A stretch of 64,000 bases of DNA from Carnobacterium jeotgali MS3. Its GTDB lineage: Bacteria > Bacillota > Bacilli > Lactobacillales > Carnobacteriaceae. Numbering within the stretch: position 1 is the first letter of the stretch; each line of letters starts with the position of its first letter. Shown here one piece after another: positions 29,699-38,343 of this stretch. The DNA is taken from positions 124,001 to 188,000 of the forward strand of contig NZ_JQNF01000007.1 in assembly GCF_000745125.1 (NCBI RefSeq), read 5' to 3'. Under the pieces are notes generated by a model, which saw only the letters and a program-made list of their open reading frames with translations, made no database searches and had not been told where the DNA came from. The position numbers were made by a program, and so were the translations under genes.

Positions 29699-30062
29699 TG
29701 GAGACGAGGGGAGTCGAACCCCTGTCCAAATATATCGGCACCCGGACATCTACGTTCATAGTTGTACTATTAAGGTTTCGCTCAGTATTAGCCGCACAAC
29801 AGGCATCATATATCGCTAGTCTGATGATCTCTTCTAAAACTTACAGACGGAAAGGTTTAGCGTATCCCACTTATTATAGGACCCTTGCTCGAGCACATGG
29901 GCGATACCGAGAGGATCTACACTAAGCTGTTATTACGCAGCTAAAGCGTAAGAGTTATTATTGTTTTTATCAGTTATATTTAACTGTAACGTTTTTACGT
30001 AGCCGTAACCTACGAAACGCCATCCAAGCTCGACCTATACCTGTCGATTCCGTAACGTCCCC
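29699..30062 (-). ncRNA. ssrA: tmRNA (SsrA)
   Basis: The 5' end GGGGACGTTACGG and the 3' end GGGGTTCGACTCCCC...CCA form the tRNA-Ala-like domain, with CCA encoded. The tag frame reads GAT AAA AAC AAT AAT AAC TCT and so on to GCG TAA, giving a tag ending DKNNNNSYALAA with the expected ALAA degron. The total length is 364 nt. It rescues stalled ribosomes together with SmpB, encoded at 41098-41556. The exact resume codon is inferred. It has its own terminator. Confidence 0.96.
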
Positions 30063-30377
30063 TAAGTGACTGGGTTGTGTGTACAGAAAGAATGATTTGT
30101 TTAACACATGAATCATCTTAAGTTAACTCTCTAAGAGTATTGTAACACATTTTAATGGAAAAGAAAATACGTTCGCTTCAATTGAAAAGTATCAAAGAGC
30201 AGTTGAATTATATGGATGACAGTTTTTTTCAAATCCACAGGATAGATAGCTGATTTCCAACTTTTTTTATAAATGTAGTATAATAGAGGCGTAAATAGTA
30301 ATCTACACACCTAATTGCTCACTCCTACACATATGCATTTTCTAATTTCTCAGACTCTTATAAGGAGGCTTTGATTC

Positions 30378-31118
30378 ATGAAAACTTATCAAAGAAAGCT
30401 TATGTTTCCGGCTCTTTTATGGCTTGGTCTTTATCTTCTGCTTAGTACTGTAATGGGAAATATAGCTCAAACTGACCAACAACTCTATTTGTTTAGTGCA
30501 TGGCCACAGCTAGTATTAGCTCTACTATGTCTTTTTTATCTCTATCGAACTGGATTAAGTGTTCAAATCGGACTAACTATTCCTGCCATAGAAAAAACTA
30601 CTACTATGCTGTACTATTTGCCACTTCTTCTAGTTAGCTGTTTTTCACTCTTATATGGTCTCCGCACAAATTTATCTTCATTAACTATCATGGCTTTTTT
30701 AGGAATGTATAGTGGTGTAGTTTTTTTGGAAGAGGTAATCTTTCGTGGTCTCATGTTCGACGCATTGAGCCGGAAATGGAATCATATAATCGTAATCTTC
30801 TTCATTAGCTTTACCTTTGCTGTCGGTCATATCATTAGCATCGTTGTAGTCGAAATGTCAGTTTTTGAAAACTTCCTTCAAATTGTCAATGCTTTCGTGG
30901 TTGGAATTTTATTTATGATTGTAATGGTCTCCTCGCGCAACCTAAAAGCTTGTATTTTTGCTCATATTCTCTATAATTTTTTGGCATCTATTTCAAATGT
31001 TGGAAATACACCTATTGAAATAATAGTTTTTAATACAGTAATCACCTTGTTATACGCTTTTTATCTATGGGTAAATGCCGCTCATTTCAAGGAGTATGTA
31101 ACAACAAAACCCTCTTAA
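30378..31118 (+). CDS. CPBP family intramembrane glutamic metalloprotease
   Basis: The 246-aa polytopic protein has about seven hydrophobic segments. It carries the CPBP (Abi/CAAX) motifs in order: EEVIFRGLMFDAL (EExxxR, near residues 118-130), FAVGHI (His) and HILYNFLAS. Family members cleave membrane proteins. In lactic acid bacteria several relate to bacteriocin self-immunity, but no bacteriocin gene is seen here. Its ATG follows AAGGAGG. A TATAAT box is at about 30279-30284. The gap 30063-30377 otherwise holds only the tmRNA upstream region. Confidence 0.88.
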   Translation: MKTYQRKLMFPALLWLGLYLLLSTVMGNIAQTDQQLYLFSAWPQLVLALLCLFYLYRTGLSVQIGLTIPAIEKTTTMLYYLPLLLVSCFSLLYGLRTNLSSLTIMAFLGMYSGVVFLEEVIFRGLMFDALSRKWNHIIVIFFISFTFAVGHIISIVVVEMSVFENFLQIVNAFVVGILFMIVMVSSRNLKACIFAHILYNFLASISNVGNTPIEIIVFNTVITLLYAFYLWVNAAHFKEYVTTKPS

Positions 31119-31216
31119 AATGAATCTAATAACCGATTTATTTATTAAAGGCGCAGTTGGAACCACTTTTAATCAATTAACGACTGCATGAATAAATCAT
31201 TTTTACATGTAGCAAA

Positions 31217-31250
31217 TAAGCAGTCAGGAGAAATAATTTTCCTGACTGCT
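31217..31250. terminator. Bidirectional terminator between the CPBP protease and argF
   Basis: AAGCAGTCAGGA pairs with TCCTGACTGCTT, followed by a T-run on the plus strand. The two converging genes share it. Confidence 0.7.
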
Positions 31251-31260
31251 TTTTTTATTT

Positions 31261-32214
31261 TTAATTATCTCCCATTAACTTTTTCAGTACAGCTTTTTGA
31301 GCATGTAATCTATTTTCTGCTTCATCAAAAACTACTGAGTGACTACCATCAATCACTTCTGACGTTACTTCTTCACCACGGTGTGCAGGTAAGCAATGTA
31401 AGAAAATAAAATCTTCTTTGGCATGATGAGTTAGCTTTGCATTCACCTGATAAGGCAGAAAGTGTTTTACCCGTTCTGTTTCTTCCGCTTCCATGCCCAT
31501 ACTTGTCCAAACATCTGTTACTACAATATCGGCATTTGTTACGGCTTCAACCGGATCATAAGTAAATTGAATAGCCGCTCCTGTTTGTTTTGCTTTAATT
31601 TTAGCTTTTTTTAGAATAACTTCTAACGGTTCATACCCTTTTGGACTAGCTATAGTCATATTCATTCCCATAATGGCTGCCCCTTCCATTAGTGAATGAG
31701 GCATATTGTTATTTCCATCTCCTACATAAGCTAAATTTAACCCTTTCAGTGTCCCTTTTTTTTCATAAATGGTCATAAAATCAGCTAGAACTTGCATCGG
31801 ATGATGTTCGTTAGTCAAGCCATTTATAATAGGAACAGTTGCGTTTTCGGCAAACTCTTCAATTATTTCATGACCAAATGTTCGAATCATCAGTCCATCA
31901 ACATACCGCGAAAGAACTTTAGCAGTGTCCGCGATACTTTCACCTCTCCCCAATTGAATATCTTTAGAACTTAAAAACAAGGCATGTCCGCCTAATTGTG
32001 TCATTCCAACTTCAAAAGACACCCTTGTCCGTGTAGAAGACTTTTCGAAAATCATACCCAGTGTTTTTCCTTGTAAGTAAAGATGAGGAATACCTGCTTT
32101 AGTTTGTTCTTTCATAACGATTGCTTCCTCAATAAGCAACGTTAACTCTTTTTCTGTCAGATCAGCTACTTGTAAAATATTTTTCTGATGCCATTTCGAT
32201 TCTGTTTCTGTCAT
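31261..32214 (-). CDS. argF: Ornithine carbamoyltransferase
   Basis: It makes citrulline from ornithine and carbamoyl phosphate. The 317-aa protein has the carbamoyl-phosphate motif SSTRTRVSFE, the HPMQVLADFMT segment, YVGDGNNM, and HCLPAHRG with the catalytic Cys. It is the last gene of argC-argJ-argB-argD-argF, so the biosynthetic role (not the catabolic ArcB of the deiminase pathway) is favoured. Its start overlaps the argD stop by four bases. Confidence 0.93.
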   Translation of the reverse strand: MTETESKWHQKNILQVADLTEKELTLLIEEAIVMKEQTKAGIPHLYLQGKTLGMIFEKSSTRTRVSFEVGMTQLGGHALFLSSKDIQLGRGESIADTAKVLSRYVDGLMIRTFGHEIIEEFAENATVPIINGLTNEHHPMQVLADFMTIYEKKGTLKGLNLAYVGDGNNNMPHSLMEGAAIMGMNMTIASPKGYEPLEVILKKAKIKAKQTGAAIQFTYDPVEAVTNADIVVTDVWTSMGMEAEETERVKHFLPYQVNAKLTHHAKEDFIFLHCLPAHRGEEVTSEVIDGSHSVVFDEAENRLHAQKAVLKKLMGDN

Positions 32215-33422
32215 GATGGATTTTCACTCACTTTCTTTTTTTCTTCTACGAACTGTAATACGTGATCTAATTTGGTAATAAATTCATTTATTTCTTCGAT
32301 TGTGACGGTTAAGGGTGGCAAAATACGCAAAACCCGTTGTCCAGCTGTTAGGGTTAAAATATGCTGCTCTTGCAATAACGTTACGAGTTCTTTTGCTTCT
32401 GCATCTATTTCAATTCCTATTAGGAAACCGAGCCCTTTCACTTTTTTTATAGCGCTAGAACGACTTGCCACTTGTTCTAATTGTTCCTGCAGATAAGCTG
32501 CTTTTTGCTGCACTTCTCTCAAAAACCCAGGTTTAACCATTTCCTGTAAAGTAGCTATGCCTGCCGTCGCTGCTAAGGGATTCCCACCAAATGTGGTCCC
32601 ATGAGTTCCATGAGTAAAAGATGCAGCGATATGCGTTTTGGCTAACATAGCTCCAATTGGAAAACCAGATCCCAACCCTTTAGCTAAAGTCATTACATCC
32701 GGTTCAATACCATATTGTTCATACGCGAATAATGTTCCTGTTCTTCCCATCCCCGTTTGAACTTCATCGACCATCAATAGAATATCCTCTGTTCTGCAAA
32801 TATCTTGTAACGCATGCAGCCATTCTTTTTGGGCTGGGTTAACGCCACCCTCACCTTGCACTAACTCCAGCAGTACTGCCGCTGTTTTACCATTAGGAAT
32901 TTTTTTCAAATCTGACAGTTCATTAAAGGCTAACGTTCGGACACCAGGCATCAAAGGTGTATATCCAGTCTGGACCTTTTCTTGCCCCGTTACGGACATT
33001 GTAGCGTAAGTTCTTCCATGAAAGGATTCTTTAAAAGATACAACCGATGTACGTTCTGGATGCCCATGATCTTTTGCATATTTGCGCGCGATTTTCAATG
33101 CTGCTTCATTTGCTTCTGCTCCACTATTGCAAAAAAAGACTTGGTCAAATAAAGAATGTTGAACGAGTCCTTTAGCTAGTTCTGTTTGAGAAGGAATCGT
33201 GTACAAATTAGAACAATGCCAAAGAGTATCTACTTGTTGGTGCAATTTTTGTGTGATTTGATCAGGAACATGACCTAAGTTACAAGTTGCAATGCCCGAT
33301 GTGAAATCTAAGTACATCTCATTTTTCTCATTCCATACATGCGTCCCTTTGCCTTTTAGAACTGTAATCGGAAAACGCGCATACGTTGCCATCAGAGCAG
33401 ATGGTTTATTTTCTTTAGACAT
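32211..33422 (-). CDS. argD: Acetylornithine aminotransferase
   Basis: This PLP aminotransferase converts N-acetylglutamate semialdehyde to N-acetylornithine with glutamate as donor. It shows FFCNSGAEANEAALKIARKYA, LMVDEVQTGMGRTG and the PLP lysine in LAKGLGSGFPIGA. The start is taken at ATG 33422, nine bases after GGAGG, within the last eight bases of argB. A longer in-frame reading to 33446 lies inside argB and lacks support. It is about 403 aa long. Confidence 0.94.
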   Translation of the reverse strand: MSKENKPSALMATYARFPITVLKGKGTHVWNEKNEMYLDFTSGIATCNLGHVPDQITQKLHQQVDTLWHCSNLYTIPSQTELAKGLVQHSLFDQVFFCNSGAEANEAALKIARKYAKDHGHPERTSVVSFKESFHGRTYATMSVTGQEKVQTGYTPLMPGVRTLAFNELSDLKKIPNGKTAAVLLELVQGEGGVNPAQKEWLHALQDICRTEDILLMVDEVQTGMGRTGTLFAYEQYGIEPDVMTLAKGLGSGFPIGAMLAKTHIAASFTHGTHGTTFGGNPLAATAGIATLQEMVKPGFLREVQQKAAYLQEQLEQVASRSSAIKKVKGLGFLIGIEIDAEAKELVTLLQEQHILTLTAGQRVLRILPPLTVTIEEINEFITKLDHVLQFVEEKKKVSENPS

Positions 33423-34218
33423 ACGCCGCTTCCTCCTTATAAACAAATTTTGTTCCCACTTGATTTCCTTTTAAATAACTCGCAATGTCTTCTGGTTCTA
33501 AGCCATTAAGAATAACTGCTTGTTTCATTTGGATAGACAGGCTTCCAATTGCTGAACGTACTTTAGGAATCATTCCATCAGTAATGATTTCATCTTTAAT
33601 CAGTTGTTCAGCTTCTCCTTTCGTTAATGAAGAATATATTTTCAGTTCATTCTTCTTTCGCTTCATGACGCCAGGAACGTTGCTGATAAAAGCTAACTTA
33701 CCACCTAAAGCTTTTGCAACCGCCGACGCTGCCATATCTCCATTGACATTATAATGCTGTCCCGTCTCATCCATTCCAATAGGCGAAATGACTGGAATAA
33801 CGTTGTTTTCGAGTAAGTTCATTAGAAAATCAGTATTAACTTCAGTAACTTCTCCCACAAATCCAATAGCTTCTGTTGTCTGAATAGGGATTACCTTCAG
33901 TAAACCATGATCAATACCACTCAACCCAATAGCTTGCAGTTGTTGGATTTGACATTGAGTAACAATCTCATTATTAATTGAACCACTTAAAACCATTTCC
34001 ACTACTTGCAAGACTTCCGTTGTCGTTACGCGCAATCCATTGATGAAGGTTGTAGGAATGTCTAATTTCTTTAATAAGTCATTTATCATTGGTCCACCAC
34101 CATGAACAATCACCGGATAACATTTTTTTGTCTGCTGCAAATGAGCAATTGTTTTGTAGAAAGACTCTGGTAATTTGTCTTGTATACTGCCACCGATTTT
34201 CATAATTAAGATATCCAT
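33415..34218 (-). CDS. argB: Acetylglutamate kinase
   Basis: It phosphorylates N-acetylglutamate in the second step of the pathway. The 267-aa amino acid kinase-fold protein has MKIGGSIQDK at the N-terminus, VHGGGPMINDLL, a substrate region NINGDMAAS-like (YNVNGDMAASAVA) and the C-terminal TDGMIPKVRSA. It lacks the N-terminal arginine-sensing helix of longer homologues, so feedback by arginine may be weak. Its ATG follows GAGGTG. Confidence 0.94.
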   Translation of the reverse strand: MDILIMKIGGSIQDKLPESFYKTIAHLQQTKKCYPVIVHGGGPMINDLLKKLDIPTTFINGLRVTTTEVLQVVEMVLSGSINNEIVTQCQIQQLQAIGLSGIDHGLLKVIPIQTTEAIGFVGEVTEVNTDFLMNLLENNVIPVISPIGMDETGQHYNVNGDMAASAVAKALGGKLAFISNVPGVMKRKKNELKIYSSLTKGEAEQLIKDEIITDGMIPKVRSAIGSLSIQMKQAVILNGLEPEDIASYLKGNQVGTKFVYKEEAAYV

Positions 34219-34227
34219 TTTCTCACC

Positions 34228-35463
34228 TCATGTCCGATACGATGAATTAATACGAATGTAATCATAGGTCAGATCGCAGCCCCATGCTGTTGCTGTTTGA
34301 ACGCCTTGTTGTAAATCAATCGACAACTTTACCTCGTCTTTTATTAAAGTAAGCATGACCGCTTCTTCATCGAAGGGAATACCTATTCCTTTTTCAACAA
34401 CTGCTGTATCGCCAATTAAAATTTTTACGCATGCCGGTTCAATTTTTTGATTGCTGTATCCAATGGCTGATATAATCCTTCCCCAATTGGCATCTGAGCC
34501 GTACATCGCAGTTTTAACTAAATTTGAAGAAATGACTGTTTTGGCAATAGCTCGAGCAGCTTCTAGTGTTTCGGCTCCTAAAACCTCTACTTCGATTAAT
34601 TTGGTAGCTCCTTCTCCATCACGTGCAATAGATTTAGCCAGTATCTTGCAAACGTATTGAAAACCTGCCATAAATTTAGTCCATTGTGGATGACTTTTAG
34701 TTAATACGCTATTTCCTTGTGTGCCATTTGCCAGAGCAAGGACCATATCGTTCGTACTTGAGTCTCCATCAACTGTGATCATATTAAACGTCTGATTAGT
34801 CGTAGATTTCAGCGCGTATTCCAAACTTTCACTATCAACAACAGCATCTGTTGTAATAAAACCTAGCATTGTCGCCATATTAGGATGAATCATGCCAGAC
34901 CCTTTTGCAGCTCCACCAATGGTAATCATCTTCCCATCAATTTCCAGTTCAATCGCAATGTGTTTGGTTTCAATATCAGTCGTTAAAATAGCCCGTTCAA
35001 AGTTTGTTACCTTTTGACACAGTGGGTCATTCAAGTACTGGATACCTTTCTTGATAGGTTCAAAGGGCAACGGAACACCAATGATTCCTGTAGAAGCAAT
35101 CGCTACTAAATGCTCATCGATGCCCTTTTCATAAGCTACAAGTTCGGCAGTTGCTTGAGCTTTTAATAACCCATCCTCGCCGGTACAAGAATTAGCATTA
35201 CCAGAATTCACCACTATTGTTTGGATTTTTTGGGCTTTATCTACATGTTGTTTGGTTAGTTTAAGTGGAGCAGCTTGAAAACTGTTTAGGGTATAAACAC
35301 CTGCCGCAGTCGCTGGAATCTCAGAATGAATCCAGCCGAAATCAAGCGCTGATTTGCGTAAACCAGTATGTACACCTCCAGCGGTAAAACCTTTTGGCGA
35401 GGTCACATGACCGTCCTCTACTATATGAATTGTTTGTATGGGTTGTTTTATATGGGTCAACAT
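34228..35463 (-). CDS. argJ: Bifunctional glutamate N-acetyltransferase/N-acetylglutamate synthase
   Basis: It transfers acetyl groups from N-acetylornithine to glutamate, recycling the acetyl group, and may also use acetyl-CoA. The 411-aa precursor has the self-cleavage site in GMIHPNMATMLGF, where the Thr becomes the nucleophile of the beta chain. The TGIIGVPLP segment is also present. Because ArgJ is present, no separate argE or argA is needed in the operon. It begins 20 bases after argC. Confidence 0.95.
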   Translation of the reverse strand: MLTHIKQPIQTIHIVEDGHVTSPKGFTAGGVHTGLRKSALDFGWIHSEIPATAAGVYTLNSFQAAPLKLTKQHVDKAQKIQTIVVNSGNANSCTGEDGLLKAQATAELVAYEKGIDEHLVAIASTGIIGVPLPFEPIKKGIQYLNDPLCQKVTNFERAILTTDIETKHIAIELEIDGKMITIGGAAKGSGMIHPNMATMLGFITTDAVVDSESLEYALKSTTNQTFNMITVDGDSSTNDMVLALANGTQGNSVLTKSHPQWTKFMAGFQYVCKILAKSIARDGEGATKLIEVEVLGAETLEAARAIAKTVISSNLVKTAMYGSDANWGRIISAIGYSNQKIEPACVKILIGDTAVVEKGIGIPFDEEAVMLTLIKDEVKLSIDLQQGVQTATAWGCDLTYDYIRINSSYRT

Positions 35464-35482
35464 TATTTATCTCCTCACTTTT

Positions 35483-36520
35483 TTAAGGGTATACTGGGCT
35501 GTAATCTAATCCTGATTGAACAGACCAGCCATTCATTAGGTTCATATTCTGAATCGCTTGGCCGGCTGCTCCTTTAACCAAATTATCTATCGCTGTGACA
35601 ATAATCAACTGCTGGGTTCGTTCATTTACATGAATACCAATAGCAACATAATTGCTTCCAACAACTTGTTTTGTTTGCGGTAGTGAACCTAGCGGATGAA
35701 GCCGAACAAATAAATCTTTTTCATAAAATTCTTGATACAATTTCTCTATTTCTTTTGCTGTTTTTGGTTGGGTTAGCGGTACATACATGGTGCATAAGAG
35801 ACCTCTAGTCATTGGAACCAAATGAGTCGTTAACGTTACATTTATTTCCTCACCCACTTCTTTTGATAGATAATACTCAATTTCAGGTGTGTGCTGGTGC
35901 TCACCAAACTTATAGGGAATGAGTGATTCATCCATTTCTGAAAAATGCGTCATACTCGAGAGTGTACGTCCTGCCCCTGAAGTACCACTTTTAGCATCAA
36001 TAATGATTCCTTTTTTTGTGACCAATCCAGTTTTAATAATAGGAATTAGTCCCAATAAAGCCGCGGTTGAATAACATCCCGGATTAGAAATAAAGACCGC
36101 TTTTCTTATTTCTTCTGGATAAATTTCAGCTAATCCAAACGTGGCTTTTTCTTGTATTTCACTTGCCGGAGCTGTTTTTTTGTACCATTTCTCATAATCT
36201 TTTTTTAGCAATCTAAAATCTCCACTTAAATCAACACATTGCAAAGACGTTTTTAGAACATCCGGAATCAAATCCTTGCTGATACCCGCTGGAGTTGCGA
36301 AAAACAACAAATCCACTTCTTTTTCTAGGTAAGAAAGATCGTATTCAATTAAAGGTTTTTCCATAATATTTTTCAGATGAGGATATAAATCGCTTAACAA
36401 CTCCCCATAATGAGAATGCGAAATAATTTCCGTAATGGTTACATACGGATGATGGTTTAACAAACGGATAAGCTCTAAAGCGCTATATCCCGTTGCACCA
36501 ATAATAGCCACTTTCATCAT
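35483..36520 (-). CDS. argC: N-acetyl-gamma-glutamyl-phosphate reductase
   Basis: This NADPH-dependent reductase acts in the third step of arginine synthesis. The 345-aa protein has IIGATGYSALELIRLL at the N-terminus and the catalytic Cys in ISNPGCYSTAALLGL. The start has two consecutive ATG codons (36520 and 36517), and the second is as plausible as the first. It is the first gene of argCJBDF. Candidate arginine-repressor sites and a promoter lie upstream. Confidence 0.95.
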   Translation of the reverse strand: MMKVAIIGATGYSALELIRLLNHHPYVTITEIISHSHYGELLSDLYPHLKNIMEKPLIEYDLSYLEKEVDLLFFATPAGISKDLIPDVLKTSLQCVDLSGDFRLLKKDYEKWYKKTAPASEIQEKATFGLAEIYPEEIRKAVFISNPGCYSTAALLGLIPIIKTGLVTKKGIIIDAKSGTSGAGRTLSSMTHFSEMDESLIPYKFGEHQHTPEIEYYLSKEVGEEINVTLTTHLVPMTRGLLCTMYVPLTQPKTAKEIEKLYQEFYEKDLFVRLHPLGSLPQTKQVVGSNYVAIGIHVNERTQQLIIVTAIDNLVKGAAGQAIQNMNLMNGWSVQSGLDYSPVYP

Positions 36521-36556
36521 TCCTTAACCTTCTTTCATGTAATTTTAATTATTATC

Positions 36557-36660
36557 AGTATAACAAAACATATTATTTATGCAACTAAAAAGATAAAATT
36601 AATTATTTTATACATTTATTAGGTTTTTAATGTATATAAAATGTATAATATTTTTATAGC
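36557..36660 (-). promoter_or_regulatory. arg operon promoter and candidate ARG boxes
   Basis: On the minus strand TTGCAT (36579-36584) and TATACT (36557-36562) are 16 nt apart, with TGT just before the -10. The -35 region (GTTGCATAAATAATATG) resembles half an ArgR/AhrC site. Further up, repeated TATACATT/AATGTATA palindromic units (36609-36655) look like additional ARG boxes. The repressor assignment is inferred from pattern and operon function. Confidence 0.5.
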
Positions 36661-36668
36661 AGCTAAAA

Positions 36669-36706
36669 AAATAAGAGCCATCAGCATATTGCTGACAACT
36701 CTTATT
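36669..36706 (-). terminator. Terminator after the HAD phosphatase gene
   Basis: AATAAGAG...GTCAGCA pairs with TGCTGA...CTCTTATT and is followed on the minus strand by a run of T. It begins 13 bases after the stop. Confidence 0.65.
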
Positions 36707-36718
36707 AAACTAAAAAAT

Positions 36719-37501
36719 TTATTTAATTAAATCGTAAAATTCTAATCCTTCAACAATTCCACCTTCGATATGACTGGAAGTGACATAATCAGCTGCCTTC
36801 TTCAACGCATCTATCCCATTTTCCATAGCGACACTATAGTCAGCATGAGTCAACATTTCTAAATCATTCGGGCCATCTCCAAAAGCATACGTAGGAATTT
36901 TATCAAACTGCATTAATTTGACCAAAGCTTGAATACCTGTAGCTTTTGAATTGCCTTTCGTGATTACATCTATGCTGTATGGCGTATTCCTGTAAAAAGA
37001 TAATTCAGGAAATGCCTCTCTAAGCTGATCATCAACTGACGTATCTGTGGTGAGAATCAACGACATCAATACTTCTTCGTTTAAGTGAATCTCTGTATCG
37101 ACTGGCGGTGTTTTAGCATGAATAAAATTGTACGCACTCTCTACTTCTTTCGAAGTATTAGTAACACGAATTTTATCGCTCGTATAGAAAGATATCGCCA
37201 AACCTAACTTATCAGTTGCTTTTTTTAAACGAATTAACAACTCTTGCGGCATCTGACTACGGTAAATTTCTTTGCCTTCATACATAATGTATTGACCATT
37301 AAGCGTGATAAACGATTCAATAGGCGTTGTATCTAAGACGTGTTGAATCTCAATTGGACTTCTTCCTGTTGCGATAAATGGAACTCCGCCATTTTCTTTC
37401 AACTTTTCTAAAGCAACTATCACTTCTTGGTCTACTTCAGATTTATTATTTAATAATGTTCCATCTAAATCAAAAAAAACTAACGCTTTTGGCACTACCA
37501 T
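36719..37501 (-). CDS. Cof-type HAD-IIB sugar phosphatase
   Basis: The ~260-aa haloacid dehalogenase-family phosphatase has motif I FFDLDGTLLNN, motif II FIATGRSP, a conserved Lys in TKGNSKATGI and motif IV FGDGPNDLEML. The large cap between motifs II and III marks subclass IIB, which usually acts on sugar phosphates. The start is taken at ATG 37501 behind GAGGGAGA. A longer reading to 37570 would run into the upstream gene. It is the second gene after a histidine phosphatase, 34 bases downstream. Confidence 0.88.
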   Translation of the reverse strand: MVVPKALVFFDLDGTLLNNKSEVDQEVIVALEKLKENGGVPFIATGRSPIEIQHVLDTTPIESFITLNGQYIMYEGKEIYRSQMPQELLIRLKKATDKLGLAISFYTSDKIRVTNTSKEVESAYNFIHAKTPPVDTEIHLNEEVLMSLILTTDTSVDDQLREAFPELSFYRNTPYSIDVITKGNSKATGIQALVKLMQFDKIPTYAFGDGPNDLEMLTHADYSVAMENGIDALKKAADYVTSSHIEGGIVEGLEFYDLIK

Positions 37502-37535
37502 AAGAATCTCCCTCTTTTTGAATCTATCAGCTAAA

Positions 37536-38216
37536 TTAATTTTCTGAATCCTTAAAATGACCCACTTCATTGTATACTTCTAAATGGTATTTTCCATTGT
37601 AGTATTTAACAGCTGAGACACTTGCATTTAATAGTGGCTGCGGATTTTCAAGTTCTGGAACTAAATTATTTAATAAATAGCGAATAGTATTTCCGTGAGC
37701 AACAATCATGACTTTATCTCCTGTATCACGGTGTTTATTGATTAATTTAAGCAAACCTTGTTCGACTCTCAACCAAAAAGTTAAAAAATCTTCTGCATCG
37801 TGATAAGGATCTGCTTTTTTAAAAGCATTCATTTGTTCAGGGATAGACGTTTCAGCCCACATCTCAGCAACACTTGAGTAGCCCATTGTTTCATTTACTT
37901 TTGCCCAAGTTTCATCCACATCGCTTCCTTCAAATGAACCAAAGAAAACTTCGCGAAATTCCGGCATTGATTTTAATGTCAGGTCTTTACCTTTTTTATT
38001 TTCCTCTAAGATAATAGTGGCTGTTTCAATTGTGCGGCTCAAGTCACTTGTATAAGCTGCATCAAATTCAACATCTGCTAAACCACGTCCGCTTCTACGA
38101 ACATCTTCACGTCCTTGAGGTGTCAAAGGGGTATTTGACCACCCTTGCATTCTTTTATAATGATTAAAATACGTTTGTCCATGACGAACAAAATAAAACG
38201 TGCAACCTTCTTCCAT
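37536..38216 (-). CDS. Histidine phosphatase (phosphoglycerate mutase-like) family protein
   Basis: The ~226-aa protein has the RHG motif in FVRHGQTYFNHYKRMQG, the second arginine in TSDLSRTIETA, and the closing His in MIVAHGNTIRYLL. It is a broad-specificity phosphatase more likely than a glycolytic mutase, because glycolytic gpmI is present at 54326 and the GpmA-specific segments are missing. The start is taken at ATG 38216 with AGGAGG upstream. It is transcribed with the HAD phosphatase. Confidence 0.88.
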   Translation of the reverse strand: MEEGCTFYFVRHGQTYFNHYKRMQGWSNTPLTPQGREDVRRSGRGLADVEFDAAYTSDLSRTIETATIILEENKKGKDLTLKSMPEFREVFFGSFEGSDVDETWAKVNETMGYSSVAEMWAETSIPEQMNAFKKADPYHDAEDFLTFWLRVEQGLLKLINKHRDTGDKVMIVAHGNTIRYLLNNLVPELENPQPLLNASVSAVKYYNGKYHLEVYNEVGHFKDSEN

Positions 38217-38343
38217 GAAAATCTCCTCCTGTACAGTAATAGAATCAATCATTCTTTTATCCTTCTTATTGTACCAAAAAAATGCACGATAATATAAATA
38301 TCCGTTTAGGATTAGGTAAACATTTGATTAACCTCTTTGGAAC

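Noticed and set aside
29698-29925. Plus-strand frame of 75 codons over the tmRNA
   Set aside because: It is antisense to the clearly identified tmRNA gene.
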